Part shown: piece by piece, positions 7,360 to 16,134 of the stretch
Layout of the letters: each line of letters starts with the position of its first letter
Position numbering within the stretch: the first letter of the stretch is position 1
Virus record (IMG/VR): IMGVR_UViG_3300035670_000568
Span: 1 to 39,362 of that record
Direction: 5' to 3' (one strand)
DNA from: a virus
Length of the DNA stretch: 39,362 nt
Notes under the pieces: model-generated
What the model was told of the DNA's origin: nothing
Seen by the model: the letters and a program-made list of their open reading frames with translations, nothing else
Databases searched by the model: none
Position numbers and translations under genes: made by a program

Positions 7360-7630
7360 TGTTTTACTTCACAGGGTAAACAGAGAAATAGGGATATGTG
7401 AACAAACTAGGAGAGTTGGAGATTTGGTTTGGGATATAGAAGACAAAGAACTAAGAGATAAGATTTTTGCAGAGTTGTTAGTTGTTTTAAAGATGGCTAA
7501 GAAGATGGGAGATAGACTTACTTACTACCACAAGTTGACAGGAGATACTAGCGGAACACAAGGAAATAACTTAGTTCAGTATTCTAAAGAGGAAATCAAA
7601 AGACTTAGGAGGTTAAGGAAATGCAGGTAA
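7346..7630 (+). CDS. Hypothetical helical protein, 94 aa
   Basis: Overlaps the glycosyltransferase before it and the dehydrogenase after it, so it is part of the same translationally coupled set. Sequence is helical and charged (DLVWDIEDKELRDKIFAELL, then a basic end KEEIKRLRRLRKCR). No family recognised. It may be a small accessory of the sugar enzymes or an unrelated phage gene caught in the unit. Confidence 0.55.
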   Translation: MQYLDVLLHRVNREIGICEQTRRVGDLVWDIEDKELRDKIFAELLVVLKMAKKMGDRLTYYHKLTGDTSGTQGNNLVQYSKEEIKRLRRLRKCR

Positions 7631-8349
7631 AGATTATTGGACATGGTTGGGTTGGTAAGGCGATGGAGAGTTTATTTCCAGATGCAATTATTGAAGTCCA
7701 CACCAAGAAGCCCAAAGCAGACGTAGCATTTATTTGTGTACCTACTCCTTTAAAGAATGGAAGGTTGGATACATCAATCGTAGAGGAAGTAATCAAAAAC
7801 TGTGAGGAAGATTTAATCGTAGTTAGAAGTACAGTAATGCCAGGAACCTGCGACAAGCTGGGAAAGAATATTTGTTTTATGCCAGAGTATCTCGGTGAGA
7901 CAGTAGCACATCCCTTACTAGATGAGACACAAAGAAGATTCTTAATTATTGGTGGAACTCCAGAGAACAGAAGGAGAGTAATTGAGTTAATGCAGACAGT
8001 CTACAACGCAAATATCACTATCCGCCAAGTTAGCAATTACGAAGCCGAAGTGATAAAACTCTCGGAGAATAGAGCAATAGCATTCAAGGTTGCCGAGTGC
8101 CAAGAACTCTACGATGTGTGTGAAAAAGCAAATATAGATTATTACGCAATACGGGATGCCGTCTATGGAGACGACCCTCGTTTTAATCTGTGGTGGACAT
8201 TTGTCTACCCAGATAAGCGAGGTTTTAATTCTAAGTGTATCCCAAAGGATGTCTATGGCTGGGCGGCTTGGGCTGAGTCTTTGGGGTACACGCCTGATAT
8301 CACTAGAAGTATTTTAGAAAGGAATGAAAAATGGATTTATCAATCTTAA
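7621..8349 (+). CDS. UDP-sugar/GDP-mannose dehydrogenase-like protein lacking the C-terminal domain
   Basis: 242 residues. The N-terminal Rossmann signature IIGHGWVGKAM binds NAD. FICVPTPLKNG, VVRSTVMPGT and FMPEYLGE match conserved blocks of UDP-glucose/GDP-mannose dehydrogenases. The central helix (KLSENRAIAFKVAECQEL) is the domain linker. The catalytic cysteine is kept at about residue 206, in GFNSKCIPKDV. Full-length family members have roughly 400-450 residues; here the protein stops about 36 residues after the cysteine, so the UDP-binding C-terminal domain is missing. It may oxidise a different sugar, act as a reduced enzyme, or be non-catalytic. It sits between two glycosyltransferases. 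Confidence 0.8.
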   Translation: MQVKIIGHGWVGKAMESLFPDAIIEVHTKKPKADVAFICVPTPLKNGRLDTSIVEEVIKNCEEDLIVVRSTVMPGTCDKLGKNICFMPEYLGETVAHPLLDETQRRFLIIGGTPENRRRVIELMQTVYNANITIRQVSNYEAEVIKLSENRAIAFKVAECQELYDVCEKANIDYYAIRDAVYGDDPRFNLWWTFVYPDKRGFNSKCIPKDVYGWAAWAESLGYTPDITRSILERNEKWIYQS

Positions 8350-9959
8350 TCCCTGCAAGAAACGAGGAGTTCTTAGGAAAAACAATACAAAACATACTAG
8401 AAAACATAGAAGGAAAAACAGAAGTTATTGCTGTTTGTGATGGATATACAGACCCTATTCCTGAACTTCCACAAGACCCTAGAGTTAAAGTTATAGTGCT
8501 ACCTAAGTCAATCGGTCAACGAGCAGCAACTAATTTGGCTTGTAAAATGAGTACTGCTAAATATGTAATGAAGTGTGATGCCCATGTAGCTTTTGATAAA
8601 GGGTTTGATGTAAAGATGATAACCGAGATGCAGGATGATTGGACAATGGTACCAACTATGAGAAACCTACATGCTTTTGATTGGGTTTGTAGAAACGGAC
8701 ACCGAAGGTATCAGGGTCCAAGTGGTGGATGTTTAGAATGTGGCAAGTCTACTAAGAAAGAGATTCTTTGGATTGGAAAGACTAGTCCACAAAGTAATGG
8801 ATACAGGTTTGATACTGATATGCACTTTCAATATTGGCCAGAGTTAGCCAAGAGACAAGAGGGAGATATTATAGAGACTATGTCTTTACAGGGAAGTTGC
8901 TTTATGTTGACCAGAGAAAAGTATTGGGAGTTGGATATTTGTAGTGAGGAGTTCTATTCTTGGGGACAACAAGGAGTGGAAGTAGCTTGTAAGACTTGGC
9001 TTAGTGGTGGAAAAGTGATGGTTAATAAGAAGACTTGGTATGCACACATGTTCAGAACACAGGGTGGAGACTTCTCATTTCCTTATGAACAGTCTGGTAA
9101 GGAAGTAGTTGCTAATAGAGAAAAAAGCAAAGAGTTATTCAGAGACAACAAGTGGCCTAAAGCAGTTCATGACTTTCAATGGTTATTAGATAGGTTTAAT
9201 CCGCCAGGTTGGGAGAATAAAACTAAAGGAATACTCTACTACTCAGATAATAGACTAGAGCCTAAGATAATGACTAGAGTACAAGAACAGCTTAAATTAA
9301 TCGGATTACCTATAACAAGTGTAACCCTACTTCCTACTGATCTTGGAAATAACATTGTTTTACCTTTAGAAAGAAGTTATCTAACAGTAGCAAAGCAAAT
9401 CGTTACAGGGTTGGAGAGTATGAAAGAGGATATAGTTTACTTTGCAGAACATGATGTACTCTATCCAAAGGAACATTTTGATTTTGATGGTTACGAGAAT
9501 AATGTCTACTACTACAATACAAACTCTTGGTTTCTAAGAGCCAAGGATGGACATTGTCTCTATTATAATCACAGAAGCCTAAGTGGTATGAGTTGTTACA
9601 GAGAGACAGCGTTAAATCACTTTAAGGAAAGGGTAAGAAGAATTGAAGCATTAATCGCAGAAGCAGAACAAAATGGCGGTAAAGTTAGGTCTTTAAAAGA
9701 CACCTCAACATTTGTATCATTAAAAGAGGGAATCCATAGACTTGGATTTGAACCAGGTACTCATTCAAGACCAGATAGAATTGATACATTACCTGCTAAG
9801 AATTACCAATCTAGTGTTCCTACAGTTGATATTAAACATGGAAATAATCTTACACAAGCAAGGTTTAGAAAAGACCAATTTAGAAATGAAAGAAGTTATG
9901 AAGGATGGAAAGAATCTGATGAAATCCCATTTTGGGGGAAAGGTAGGGATATAATTTAA
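8331..9959 (+). CDS. Two-domain glycosyltransferase with inserted zinc knuckle, 542 aa
   Basis: The N-terminal domain is family 2-like (DLSILIPARNEE, then KCDAHVAFDKGFD with DAH at 83-85) and is paralogous to the product of 6484, sharing TWLSGGKVMVNKKTWYAH. Between them an insert carries Cys120, His124, Cys134 and Cys137 (CRNGH, CLECGK), a probable zinc-binding loop absent from the shorter paralogue. From about residue 300 a second region (GILYYSDNRLEP, IVYFAEHDVLYPKEHF) looks like another GT-A-type fold, with AEHD in the place of a metal motif. It probably makes a disaccharide step or recognises its acceptor. The start overlaps the dehydrogenase stop; the end overlaps the mucin-like tail gene by one base. 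Confidence 0.75.
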   Translation: MDLSILIPARNEEFLGKTIQNILENIEGKTEVIAVCDGYTDPIPELPQDPRVKVIVLPKSIGQRAATNLACKMSTAKYVMKCDAHVAFDKGFDVKMITEMQDDWTMVPTMRNLHAFDWVCRNGHRRYQGPSGGCLECGKSTKKEILWIGKTSPQSNGYRFDTDMHFQYWPELAKRQEGDIIETMSLQGSCFMLTREKYWELDICSEEFYSWGQQGVEVACKTWLSGGKVMVNKKTWYAHMFRTQGGDFSFPYEQSGKEVVANREKSKELFRDNKWPKAVHDFQWLLDRFNPPGWENKTKGILYYSDNRLEPKIMTRVQEQLKLIGLPITSVTLLPTDLGNNIVLPLERSYLTVAKQIVTGLESMKEDIVYFAEHDVLYPKEHFDFDGYENNVYYYNTNSWFLRAKDGHCLYYNHRSLSGMSCYRETALNHFKERVRRIEALIAEAEQNGGKVRSLKDTSTFVSLKEGIHRLGFEPGTHSRPDRIDTLPAKNYQSSVPTVDIKHGNNLTQARFRKDQFRNERSYEGWKESDEIPFWGKGRDII

Positions 9960-12900
9960 TGGCAGTATCATACGTCAACGCTTCTACTGGTGCAGCAGAC
10001 GCTGGTGGAGCTTTTACAATTACAGGAATGACCCCTGCTCAGGCTGGGAATATTATTATCCTTCAAATCTTGCAGGATGGTACTACTGATGGTGCAGTAA
10101 CTCAAACTTCTGCAACTAACATCACAGCCTTAGATGGAACAGCTAATACTTGGACAGCAATAGGCGAGTATCAGGTGGGTAATGCCGAGAGTGGTCGGCA
10201 ATACCTGTGGGTAGGGCGGTCAACAGGGACTTCTGCTCCTACATTTACAGGTGGTAACTCAACTTCTGAGGATGTGTTTGCTAGGATGTATGAGTTTTCA
10301 GGAGTGGATGCAAACGCTACAACCGTAGCTGGGATTTTAGAAAACGCAACTGCTGGAACTATTGGCAGTGCATACAACACTTCTACTACCTGTTCTGATG
10401 TTTCCGTTCAGACTACCTACGCTGGCGGTATGGCGTTAAACTTCGTTGCTCTTTCAGATGACGCTATGGGACTGGCTGTTTTCGATGGAGAAACTGGTGG
10501 AAACTGGCAACTCACCCCTGATGTTTATTCAGACAATGCTGGAACTGATGGAACTATCGCTCTGATGAGAGCTGAGATGGCTTCTGCTGGTACGATAGAT
10601 GGTGGTTCGGACACAATAACTTCTATTGGCTGGGGAGTAATAGGTTTTGCTCTTATCCCTGAACTTTCTCCTACAGTTGCTCTCTCAACTCCTAATGATA
10701 CAGCCACAGGTGTAAGCGTAACTCCTGCTCTAGTCTTTACAGGAACAGACGGTAATGGTGATGAGGTGGAATATGAGGTACAGGTGGATACGAGTAGTGG
10801 GTTTGATAGTTTAGGGAGTCCATCTGGTGTAAATACATATTATATTGATGCTTCGGATGCAGCTGCTTCAGGTCTTGCTTGGACAGATAATGCAAATGCT
10901 TTTGATGGCTCTACTAGCACTAACGCATATACAACAAATACTGGCTCAACATCTTCTAACTTTTTAAAAGCAGAAGGAACAAATGCTCCAACCGCAACTA
11001 CGCCAATTACACAGGTTAGAGCAAGGGTATATCATAGTTGTGGTGGAGGAGGAATGGACACAACAAATGTTGCAATTTATACGGATGCATTGGGTGAGTT
11101 ACTTGGAACAATATCGGCTACAACTCCATCAACTGCTGGGTGGTCTAGTTATACTACATTATCAACTCCATCTGGTGGTTGGACTTGGGCAAAAGTTCAG
11201 GCAATAGAAACAAAAATATATATAACAAATGAGGCTACACATACTCCAAGAATATACAGAGTTGATATAGAAGTTACATCTACTGGCATCCCTCTCCTCG
11301 ACATCCTCTCCTCCACCGATGATGATGCTAATTTTGAGTGGACTGTGTATCCCGACACTCATCCGTATGATAGTGGACACCCGATAACTTATACCATACC
11401 TAGTGCTAGTGAATTAGACGCTTCTACTGAATACTTTTGGAGAGTTAGAGCTATTGACCCTCTAGGAAGTAATACTTGGGGTAGCTGGGCGACTACGAGG
11501 AGTTTTACAACTCAAACTGCGGGTTCTGAATCTCCATCTGTTTCACCTTCGGTTTCACCCTCAACCAGTGCTTCAGCATCGGCTTCTTCTAGTCCCAGTC
11601 CAAGCGCTTCTCCATCTATTTCTCCATCAGCAAGTCCAAGTGTAAGTCCTAGTGTATCAGCTTCTACATCAGCGTCAGCTTCACCATCACCTTCTGCTTC
11701 TCCTAGCGCCTCACCTTCTCCATCTAGTTCACCATCTGCTAGTGAGTCTCGTAGTCCTTCAGCGTCTCCTTCTGTAAGTGCGTCAGCTAGTGCATCGGCA
11801 AGTCCTTCTCCATCAGCATCGCCAAGTAGTTCACCAAGTAGTGTTGAATCTGAATCTCCATCAGCATCTCCTAGCCCATCCGCTAGTCCCTCAACATCAG
11901 CGAGTGCTTCTGGAAGTGCATCGCCTAGTGTATCTCCATCAACTAGTGCTTCTGCTTCTGAATCTAGGTCTCCTTCATCAAGTCCGAGTCCAAGTAATTC
12001 ACCTTCTGTAAGTAGTTCAGCATCACCTAGTAGCTCTCCATCGCCTAGTGCGAGTCCTAGTACAAGCGAATCTCGTTCACCAAGTGCCTCACCATCACCA
12101 AGTGCCAGTCCATCTACTTCATCTAGTGCATCAGCTTCAGCTTCGCCATCGCCTTCGGCTAGTCCCAGTATCTCTCCTAGTGCATCTGCTTCGGCTAGTG
12201 GTTCTGCGTCTCCAAGTAGTAGCCCTTCACCGAGTGCATCGCCCAGTACAAGTTCGTCAGCGTCAGCGAGTGCAAGTCCTTCACCATCGGCCAGTCCGAG
12301 TACCAGTTCTTCGGCTTCAGCTAGTTCGTCTCCTAGCCCAAGTGCTTCTCCAAGCACGTCAGCAAGTGCGTCTAGTAGTACCAGTCCTTCAAGTAGTCCA
12401 TCATTAAGTTTTGGTAGTGAATCACCCTCTACTTCAGCTTCTACCTCACCTAGCCCTTCTGCTTCGCCATCTGTTAGTGCTAGTACAAGTGCTTCTAGCT
12501 CTCCTTCTCCTAGTGCCTCTCCCTCGGTTAGTGCAAGCACTAGTGCATCTGCTTCTCCAAGCCCAAGTAGTAGCCCAAGCGTGTCTGCTAGTAGTAGTGC
12601 TAGTACTTCTATATCAGCAAGTCCATCAAGTTCACCATCTTTGGGAACACCATTCTGGTATTTAGCTTCATCTTTAACTATAGGAAATGGTTCTATTACT
12701 TCAGGAACACTATCAGATACTTACACAGACGATGGTAATATATTAGTCTTAGGAGAAACTGGAACAGGTTTTACTTATGATTTTACATTCGGAGAGAATG
12801 ACCCAGTACCAACTCCACATGTAGATATCTATTTTAGAGCTTGGTATGATGGAAATCCTGCACACAATATAAGAATACTTCAAAAGAATTGGACATCTGG

Positions 12901-13297
12901 ATTATGGGAATACTTAACTGGAGAAACAAATGATTTTCCACAATCAGAAACAGAACAGGATTTTGAGTTTTTCTTAATAAATGGAGCTGATTATATTCAA
13001 GATGGCAAAGTACAAATAAGAATACAACATCCAACTGGTGGTTCACCATTACATCAATTTCATATTGATAGAATGTGGTTACAAACTGGTGGTGCTTCTC
13101 AATCAGTAAGTGCTTCGCCTTCTATATCGCCAAGTGCTTCGGCAAGTACATCACCAAGTCCTAGTGCCAGTCCTAGTGGAAGTATATCGGCTACGCCCTC
13201 AGCCTCACCTAGTGCAGCACAATTAGAGAAAAAGATTATACTTGTAGATGGTAAATTAGCATTGAAATTATCACATGGATTTTATATAAGTATTTAA
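9959..13297 (+). CDS. Large virion protein with mucin-like Ser/Pro/Ala tract (tail fibre or appendage)
   Basis: 1112 residues. Residues 1 to about 250 form a Thr/Ala/Gly-rich beta domain of the type found in phage and bacterial surface proteins. Residues from about 250 to 520 include a fibronectin/Ig-like part (TEYFWRVRAIDPLGSNTWGSW). Residues from about 523 to 893 are an almost uninterrupted Ser/Pro/Ala tract (SPSVSP, SASPSPSASP units). A globular beta domain (about 895-1045, SLTIGNGSITSGTL to HIDRMWLQTGG) follows, then a short second Ser/Pro tract (about 1048-1085) and a tail. Such tracts are extended and, in other systems, O-glycosylated. Flanking glycosyltransferase genes suggest it may be their target. 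No signal peptide, consistent with a virion protein. Confidence 0.7.
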   Translation: MAVSYVNASTGAADAGGAFTITGMTPAQAGNIIILQILQDGTTDGAVTQTSATNITALDGTANTWTAIGEYQVGNAESGRQYLWVGRSTGTSAPTFTGGNSTSEDVFARMYEFSGVDANATTVAGILENATAGTIGSAYNTSTTCSDVSVQTTYAGGMALNFVALSDDAMGLAVFDGETGGNWQLTPDVYSDNAGTDGTIALMRAEMASAGTIDGGSDTITSIGWGVIGFALIPELSPTVALSTPNDTATGVSVTPALVFTGTDGNGDEVEYEVQVDTSSGFDSLGSPSGVNTYYIDASDAAASGLAWTDNANAFDGSTSTNAYTTNTGSTSSNFLKAEGTNAPTATTPITQVRARVYHSCGGGGMDTTNVAIYTDALGELLGTISATTPSTAGWSSYTTLSTPSGGWTWAKVQAIETKIYITNEATHTPRIYRVDIEVTSTGIPLLDILSSTDDDANFEWTVYPDTHPYDSGHPITYTIPSASELDASTEYFWRVRAIDPLGSNTWGSWATTRSFTTQTAGSESPSVSPSVSPSTSASASASSSPSPSASPSISPSASPSVSPSVSASTSASASPSPSASPSASPSPSSSPSASESRSPSASPSVSASASASASPSPSASPSSSPSSVESESPSASPSPSASPSTSASASGSASPSVSPSTSASASESRSPSSSPSPSNSPSVSSSASPSSSPSPSASPSTSESRSPSASPSPSASPSTSSSASASASPSPSASPSISPSASASASGSASPSSSPSPSASPSTSSSASASASPSPSASPSTSSSASASSSPSPSASPSTSASASSSTSPSSSPSLSFGSESPSTSASTSPSPSASPSVSASTSASSSPSPSASPSVSASTSASASPSPSSSPSVSASSSASTSISASPSSSPSLGTPFWYLASSLTIGNGSITSGTLSDTYTDDGNILVLGETGTGFTYDFTFGENDPVPTPHVDIYFRAWYDGNPAHNIRILQKNWTSGLWEYLTGETNDFPQSETEQDFEFFLINGADYIQDGKVQIRIQHPTGGSPLHQFHIDRMWLQTGGASQSVSASPSISPSASASTSPSPSASPSGSISATPSASPSAAQLEKKIILVDGKLALKLSHGFYISI
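11527..12642 (+). repeat. Ser/Pro/Ala-coding low-complexity repeat tract
   Basis: About 1.1 kb of degenerate repeats of codons for Ser, Pro and Ala, based on the units AGT/TCT/TCA/AGC with CCA/CCT/CCC. Codons vary freely between units, so selection is on the protein, not the DNA. Long spurious frames on both strands come from this bias. Related shorter tracts lie at 13105-13217, 13800-14164 and 31255-31325. Confidence 0.9.
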
Positions 13298-13298
13298 T

Positions 13299-14228
13299 AT
13301 GTTAAGAAAAAATATTTGGTCATCAGGAGATTCTTTACCAACAATGACTGTTGATTTAAACAGTAATGCTAGTAATACTTCTTCCTTTTCTGTTGTCTCT
13401 GACTATATTCAGTCAACATTTACTTTAACTGGTGGTGGTAATCAGTATAGATATGTTGACATGTCTTCTATTACTGATTATGTAGTTCAATCTGGAGATT
13501 ATTTGGAGTATTATGTTTATTGGGAAACCGCAGGTGCAATATTACAAGCTGTAGATTTAAGATGTAGTGATGCTACTACATTGAGAGATTCTGGTATTAC
13601 AGACCAAAATAGTGTTGCTGCTCATCCAAGTACAGATATCTCTGCTAGATGTTCTGGTACCTGGTATCATAGGAAGTTTAATATCGGAGCCTGGGCTGGA
13701 AAAACAATTCAATATTATGACATAGCATCAGAGTTTGATAGTACTGGAGCAAAAATAGCTAGATTTAAGGATATTGCAATTACAGATGGAAGTGGAGCTG
13801 GTTCAGCTTCCCCATCTACAAGCCCATCATCCTCTCCCTCAGTTAGCCCTTCTGCTAGTGCTTCAAGAAGCCCAAGTGCTTCTATTAGTCCATCCGCTAG
13901 TGTATCTCGTTCTCCAAGTGCTAGTCCAAGCCCTAGTGCTAGTCCATCTGTATCTCCATCGGCATCACCATCTCCTTCTAGTAGTCCTTCGTCAAGTCCT
14001 AGTATTAGTCCTAGTGCTTCAGTTAGTCGTTCTCCTTCTACGTCATTATCTCCATCGGCTTCAATATCAAGGTCTCCATCTACGTCAATAAGTCCTTCTA
14101 CCTCACCAAGTAAGAGTCCATCGTATAGTCCTAGTGCTAGTCCGAGTGCGAGTCCTAGTCCTGCACCTACATATAGACAATATCCAAGACAAAAGTTTTA
14201 TTCAAGATATTTCAGAAGGTTTAGATAG
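13299..14228 (+). CDS. Second mucin-like virion protein, 309 aa
   Basis: Starts two bases after the previous gene. Residues 1 to about 165 form a beta-rich domain (YRYVDMSSITDYVVQSGDYLEYYVYW, IARFKDIAITDGSG) resembling a carbohydrate-binding or jelly-roll fold. Residues from about 168 to 289 are Ser/Pro/Ala repeats like those of the larger neighbour. A short basic tail (YRQYPRQKFYSRYFRRFR) ends the protein and could anchor it to another surface. Likely a tail or head appendage paired with the 1112-residue protein. The stop is followed directly by the promoter of the sugar cassette. Confidence 0.65.
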   Translation: MLRKNIWSSGDSLPTMTVDLNSNASNTSSFSVVSDYIQSTFTLTGGGNQYRYVDMSSITDYVVQSGDYLEYYVYWETAGAILQAVDLRCSDATTLRDSGITDQNSVAAHPSTDISARCSGTWYHRKFNIGAWAGKTIQYYDIASEFDSTGAKIARFKDIAITDGSGAGSASPSTSPSSSPSVSPSASASRSPSASISPSASVSRSPSASPSPSASPSVSPSASPSPSSSPSSSPSISPSASVSRSPSTSLSPSASISRSPSTSISPSTSPSKSPSYSPSASPSASPSPAPTYRQYPRQKFYSRYFRRFR

Positions 14229-14257
14229 TTGACAACTGTTTATAGTTTTGATAGGAT
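14229..14257 (+). promoter_or_regulatory. Promoter of the sugar-gene cassette
   Basis: TTGACA (14229-14234), a 17-base spacer and TAGGAT (14252-14257). The next gene starts at 14273, so the leader would be only about 9 bases and has no clear Shine-Dalgarno. Unlike the promoters at 1092, 19985 and 25643, no hairpin leader follows. Confidence 0.65.
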
Positions 14258-14272
14258 TTTATTAGGTTAGTT

Positions 14273-15037
14273 ATGGTTTATTGTACTGGTAGTACTGGTT
14301 TTATAGGCAAACATTTAGCTAAGAAATTAGATATTACTCCTATTCCTCACGACAAAATATCCTCAGTTAAATTAAAACCATTTGATTACTTTTTCTTTCT
14401 CTCATCCTATGGTAATTTAGCATCTCACTTAGACGAAGATGAGATATACGAGGCTAATGTTGCTGACTTGATGAGAATTCTTCATAAAATTAAGGGTATG
14501 AAGTTTAAATCATTTGTATTTGTATCAACTTCTTCGGTAATGTTAAAAACACAGACTACTTATTCAAGAATGAAGCGTGTAGCAGAAGAAATACTCTTGG
14601 CTTATATGGAAAGACACGATGTACCAATCTGTATAGTAAGACCTTTTAGTGTAGTTGGTGTAGGAGAGCATCCAGAACACCTAATTCCTACTTTAATTGA
14701 GGCTACCAAATCGGGTAAAACTGTTAATTTTGTCTCTAACGCTACACATGACTTTATAGACGTAGATGACTTTGTTGATGGCATGATTTCCCTGGCTAAT
14801 CATAGTGCTAGAGGAATATTTCAGTTAGGAACAGGCATTAAGACTACAAACCAGCAAGTGTTAGATTATGTGGAATCTATTTCTAGGAAAAAAGTAAAAA
14901 TTAATAGAGTTGATTCTCTAAGAAGCTATGATAATGATAATTGGGTTTCAAACAATTACAAAGCTAGGAGTTATGGATGGTTGCCAAAGAAAACACTAAG
15001 AGAAACAATAAAGGAGATGTATGATTCCTCTAAGTAA
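14273..15037 (+). CDS. NAD-dependent epimerase/dehydratase (extended SDR)
   Basis: 254 residues. The N-terminal YCTGSTGFIGKHLAKKL is the nucleotide-binding TGxxGxxG motif. SFVFVSTSSVM followed by YSRMKRVAEE supplies the Ser and the Tyr-x3-Lys of the active site. VRPFSVVG and a C-terminal substrate-binding part (GIFQLGTG) follow family order. Slightly shorter than usual (about 300). These enzymes remodel nucleotide-activated sugars by 4-epimerisation or 4,6-dehydration; the exact reaction cannot be told from sequence by eye. First gene after its own promoter and probably makes the donor sugar used by the glycosyltransferases downstream. Confidence 0.85.
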   Translation: MVYCTGSTGFIGKHLAKKLDITPIPHDKISSVKLKPFDYFFFLSSYGNLASHLDEDEIYEANVADLMRILHKIKGMKFKSFVFVSTSSVMLKTQTTYSRMKRVAEEILLAYMERHDVPICIVRPFSVVGVGEHPEHLIPTLIEATKSGKTVNFVSNATHDFIDVDDFVDGMISLANHSARGIFQLGTGIKTTNQQVLDYVESISRKKVKINRVDSLRSYDNDNWVSNNYKARSYGWLPKKTLRETIKEMYDSSK

Positions 15038-15650
15038 ATTAGAAAAACGAGTATTAGATATCAGTTATAAGCATAAGTTAAGCCATCTGGGTAGTTGTTT
15101 AACAGCAGTTCAGTTATTGGATAATATCTTTAAGGTTAAGAAGGTACAGGATATTGTAGTTCTTTCACAAGGACACGCTGGACTAGCTTTATATGTAATC
15201 TTAGAGAAATATCACAATAAAGATGCTGAAGCATTGTTTCTAAAGCATGGAGTACACCCAAATAGAGATGTAAATGACAAGATAACTGTTACAGCAGGTT
15301 CTTTAGGTCATGGAATAGGAATTGCAGTAGGTATGGCACTCGCAGACAGAACAAGAGATGTATATGTCTTAACCTCTGATGGAGAACTAGCGGAAGGAAG
15401 TTGTTGGGAAGCTCTAAGAATAGCAGGAGAACTTCGTTTAGAGAACTTAAAAATTATGGTTAACGCAAATGGCTATGGAGCTTATGGAAAAATTGATACA
15501 GATATCTTAGATACTAGATTACAGTTCTTTTTTCCAACTTTAGTGGCTAGAACACAGATATTAAAGTATCCAAGTTATTTGCAAGGCCTTGCAGGACATT
15601 ACAAAGTCTTAACAGAAGAAGAATATAAGGAGATTACAAATGCGACCTAA
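15021..15650 (+). CDS. Transketolase-like, N-terminal thiamine-diphosphate (PP) subunit
   Basis: 209 residues. SHLGSCLTAVQLLDNIF, LSQGHAGLALYVIL and GSLGHGIGIAVGMALA are hallmark blocks of the transketolase PP domain. TSDGELAEGSCWEALRIAG with a later VNANGYGAYG gives the GDG-type Mg/thiamine-diphosphate motif. The protein is only the first domain of a normal 600-residue enzyme. The partner Pyr domain is the next gene, overlapping by 11 bases, as in split transketolases. With the epimerase it may transfer a two-carbon unit to build an unusual sugar or cofactor precursor. Confidence 0.85.
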   Translation: MIPLSKLEKRVLDISYKHKLSHLGSCLTAVQLLDNIFKVKKVQDIVVLSQGHAGLALYVILEKYHNKDAEALFLKHGVHPNRDVNDKITVTAGSLGHGIGIAVGMALADRTRDVYVLTSDGELAEGSCWEALRIAGELRLENLKIMVNANGYGAYGKIDTDILDTRLQFFFPTLVARTQILKYPSYLQGLAGHYKVLTEEEYKEITNAT

Positions 15651-16134
15651 GTTTTTTGAACTATTGTTAGAGGAAATGCGAAAGAATAAGGACATTTATT
15701 TGTTGGTAGGAGATTTAGGTTATGGTGGAGCAGATAAAATAAGAGATGAGTTCCCAGATAGGTTTCTAAACGTAGGTGCAGCAGAGCAAACAATGTTGGA
15801 TATAGCAGTTGGGTTAGCTTATGAGGGTAAACTTCCCTTCTGCTATACAATAACGCCATTCTTTTTTAGAGGATTTGAAACAATCAGAACTTATATAGCT
15901 CACGAAAACCTTCCAGTATTCTTGGTTGGTTCAGGTAGAGACAGAGATTATGCCCATGATGGATTTTCCCATGATGCTTCTGATATGAAAAGAATATTTA
16001 ATGAGCTTGAAAGCATTGTACAGTATTATCCTAACTCACTAGAAGAAGTTGAGGCTAGTTTTAAGTTAATCTTAGATTATAAGTTTCCAAGTTTTATCTC
16101 ATTAGCAAGGGAGGTGAAACATGGACAAAGTTAA
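15640..16134 (+). CDS. Transketolase-like, pyrimidine-binding (Pyr) subunit
   Basis: 164 residues. FLNVGAAEQTMLDIAVGLAYEG contains the conserved Glu that activates thiamine diphosphate. YTITPFFFRGFETIRTYIA and VGSGRDRDYAHDGFSHDASD match the transketolase Pyr domain. The family's third (C-terminal, swivel) domain is missing, which is also seen in minimal split enzymes; its loss does not remove active-site residues. Should form a heteromeric enzyme with the gene before it. Overlaps both neighbours, so translation is coupled. Confidence 0.82.
   Translation: MRPKFFELLLEEMRKNKDIYLLVGDLGYGGADKIRDEFPDRFLNVGAAEQTMLDIAVGLAYEGKLPFCYTITPFFFRGFETIRTYIAHENLPVFLVGSGRDRDYAHDGFSHDASDMKRIFNELESIVQYYPNSLEEVEASFKLILDYKFPSFISLAREVKHGQS

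Noticed and set aside
11512-12540. 342-residue open frame on the minus strand inside the Ser/Pro tract
   Set aside because: It is a shadow of the repetitive Ser/Pro/Ala coding tract, of low complexity (Leu/Gly/Glu/Ala/Asp), with no ribosome site; other frames there are spurious for the same reason.
11527-12642. Repeats considered as a CRISPR array or satellite DNA
   Set aside because: Units are not constant in length or sequence, there are no spacers, and the variation is synonymous in the plus-strand protein frame.
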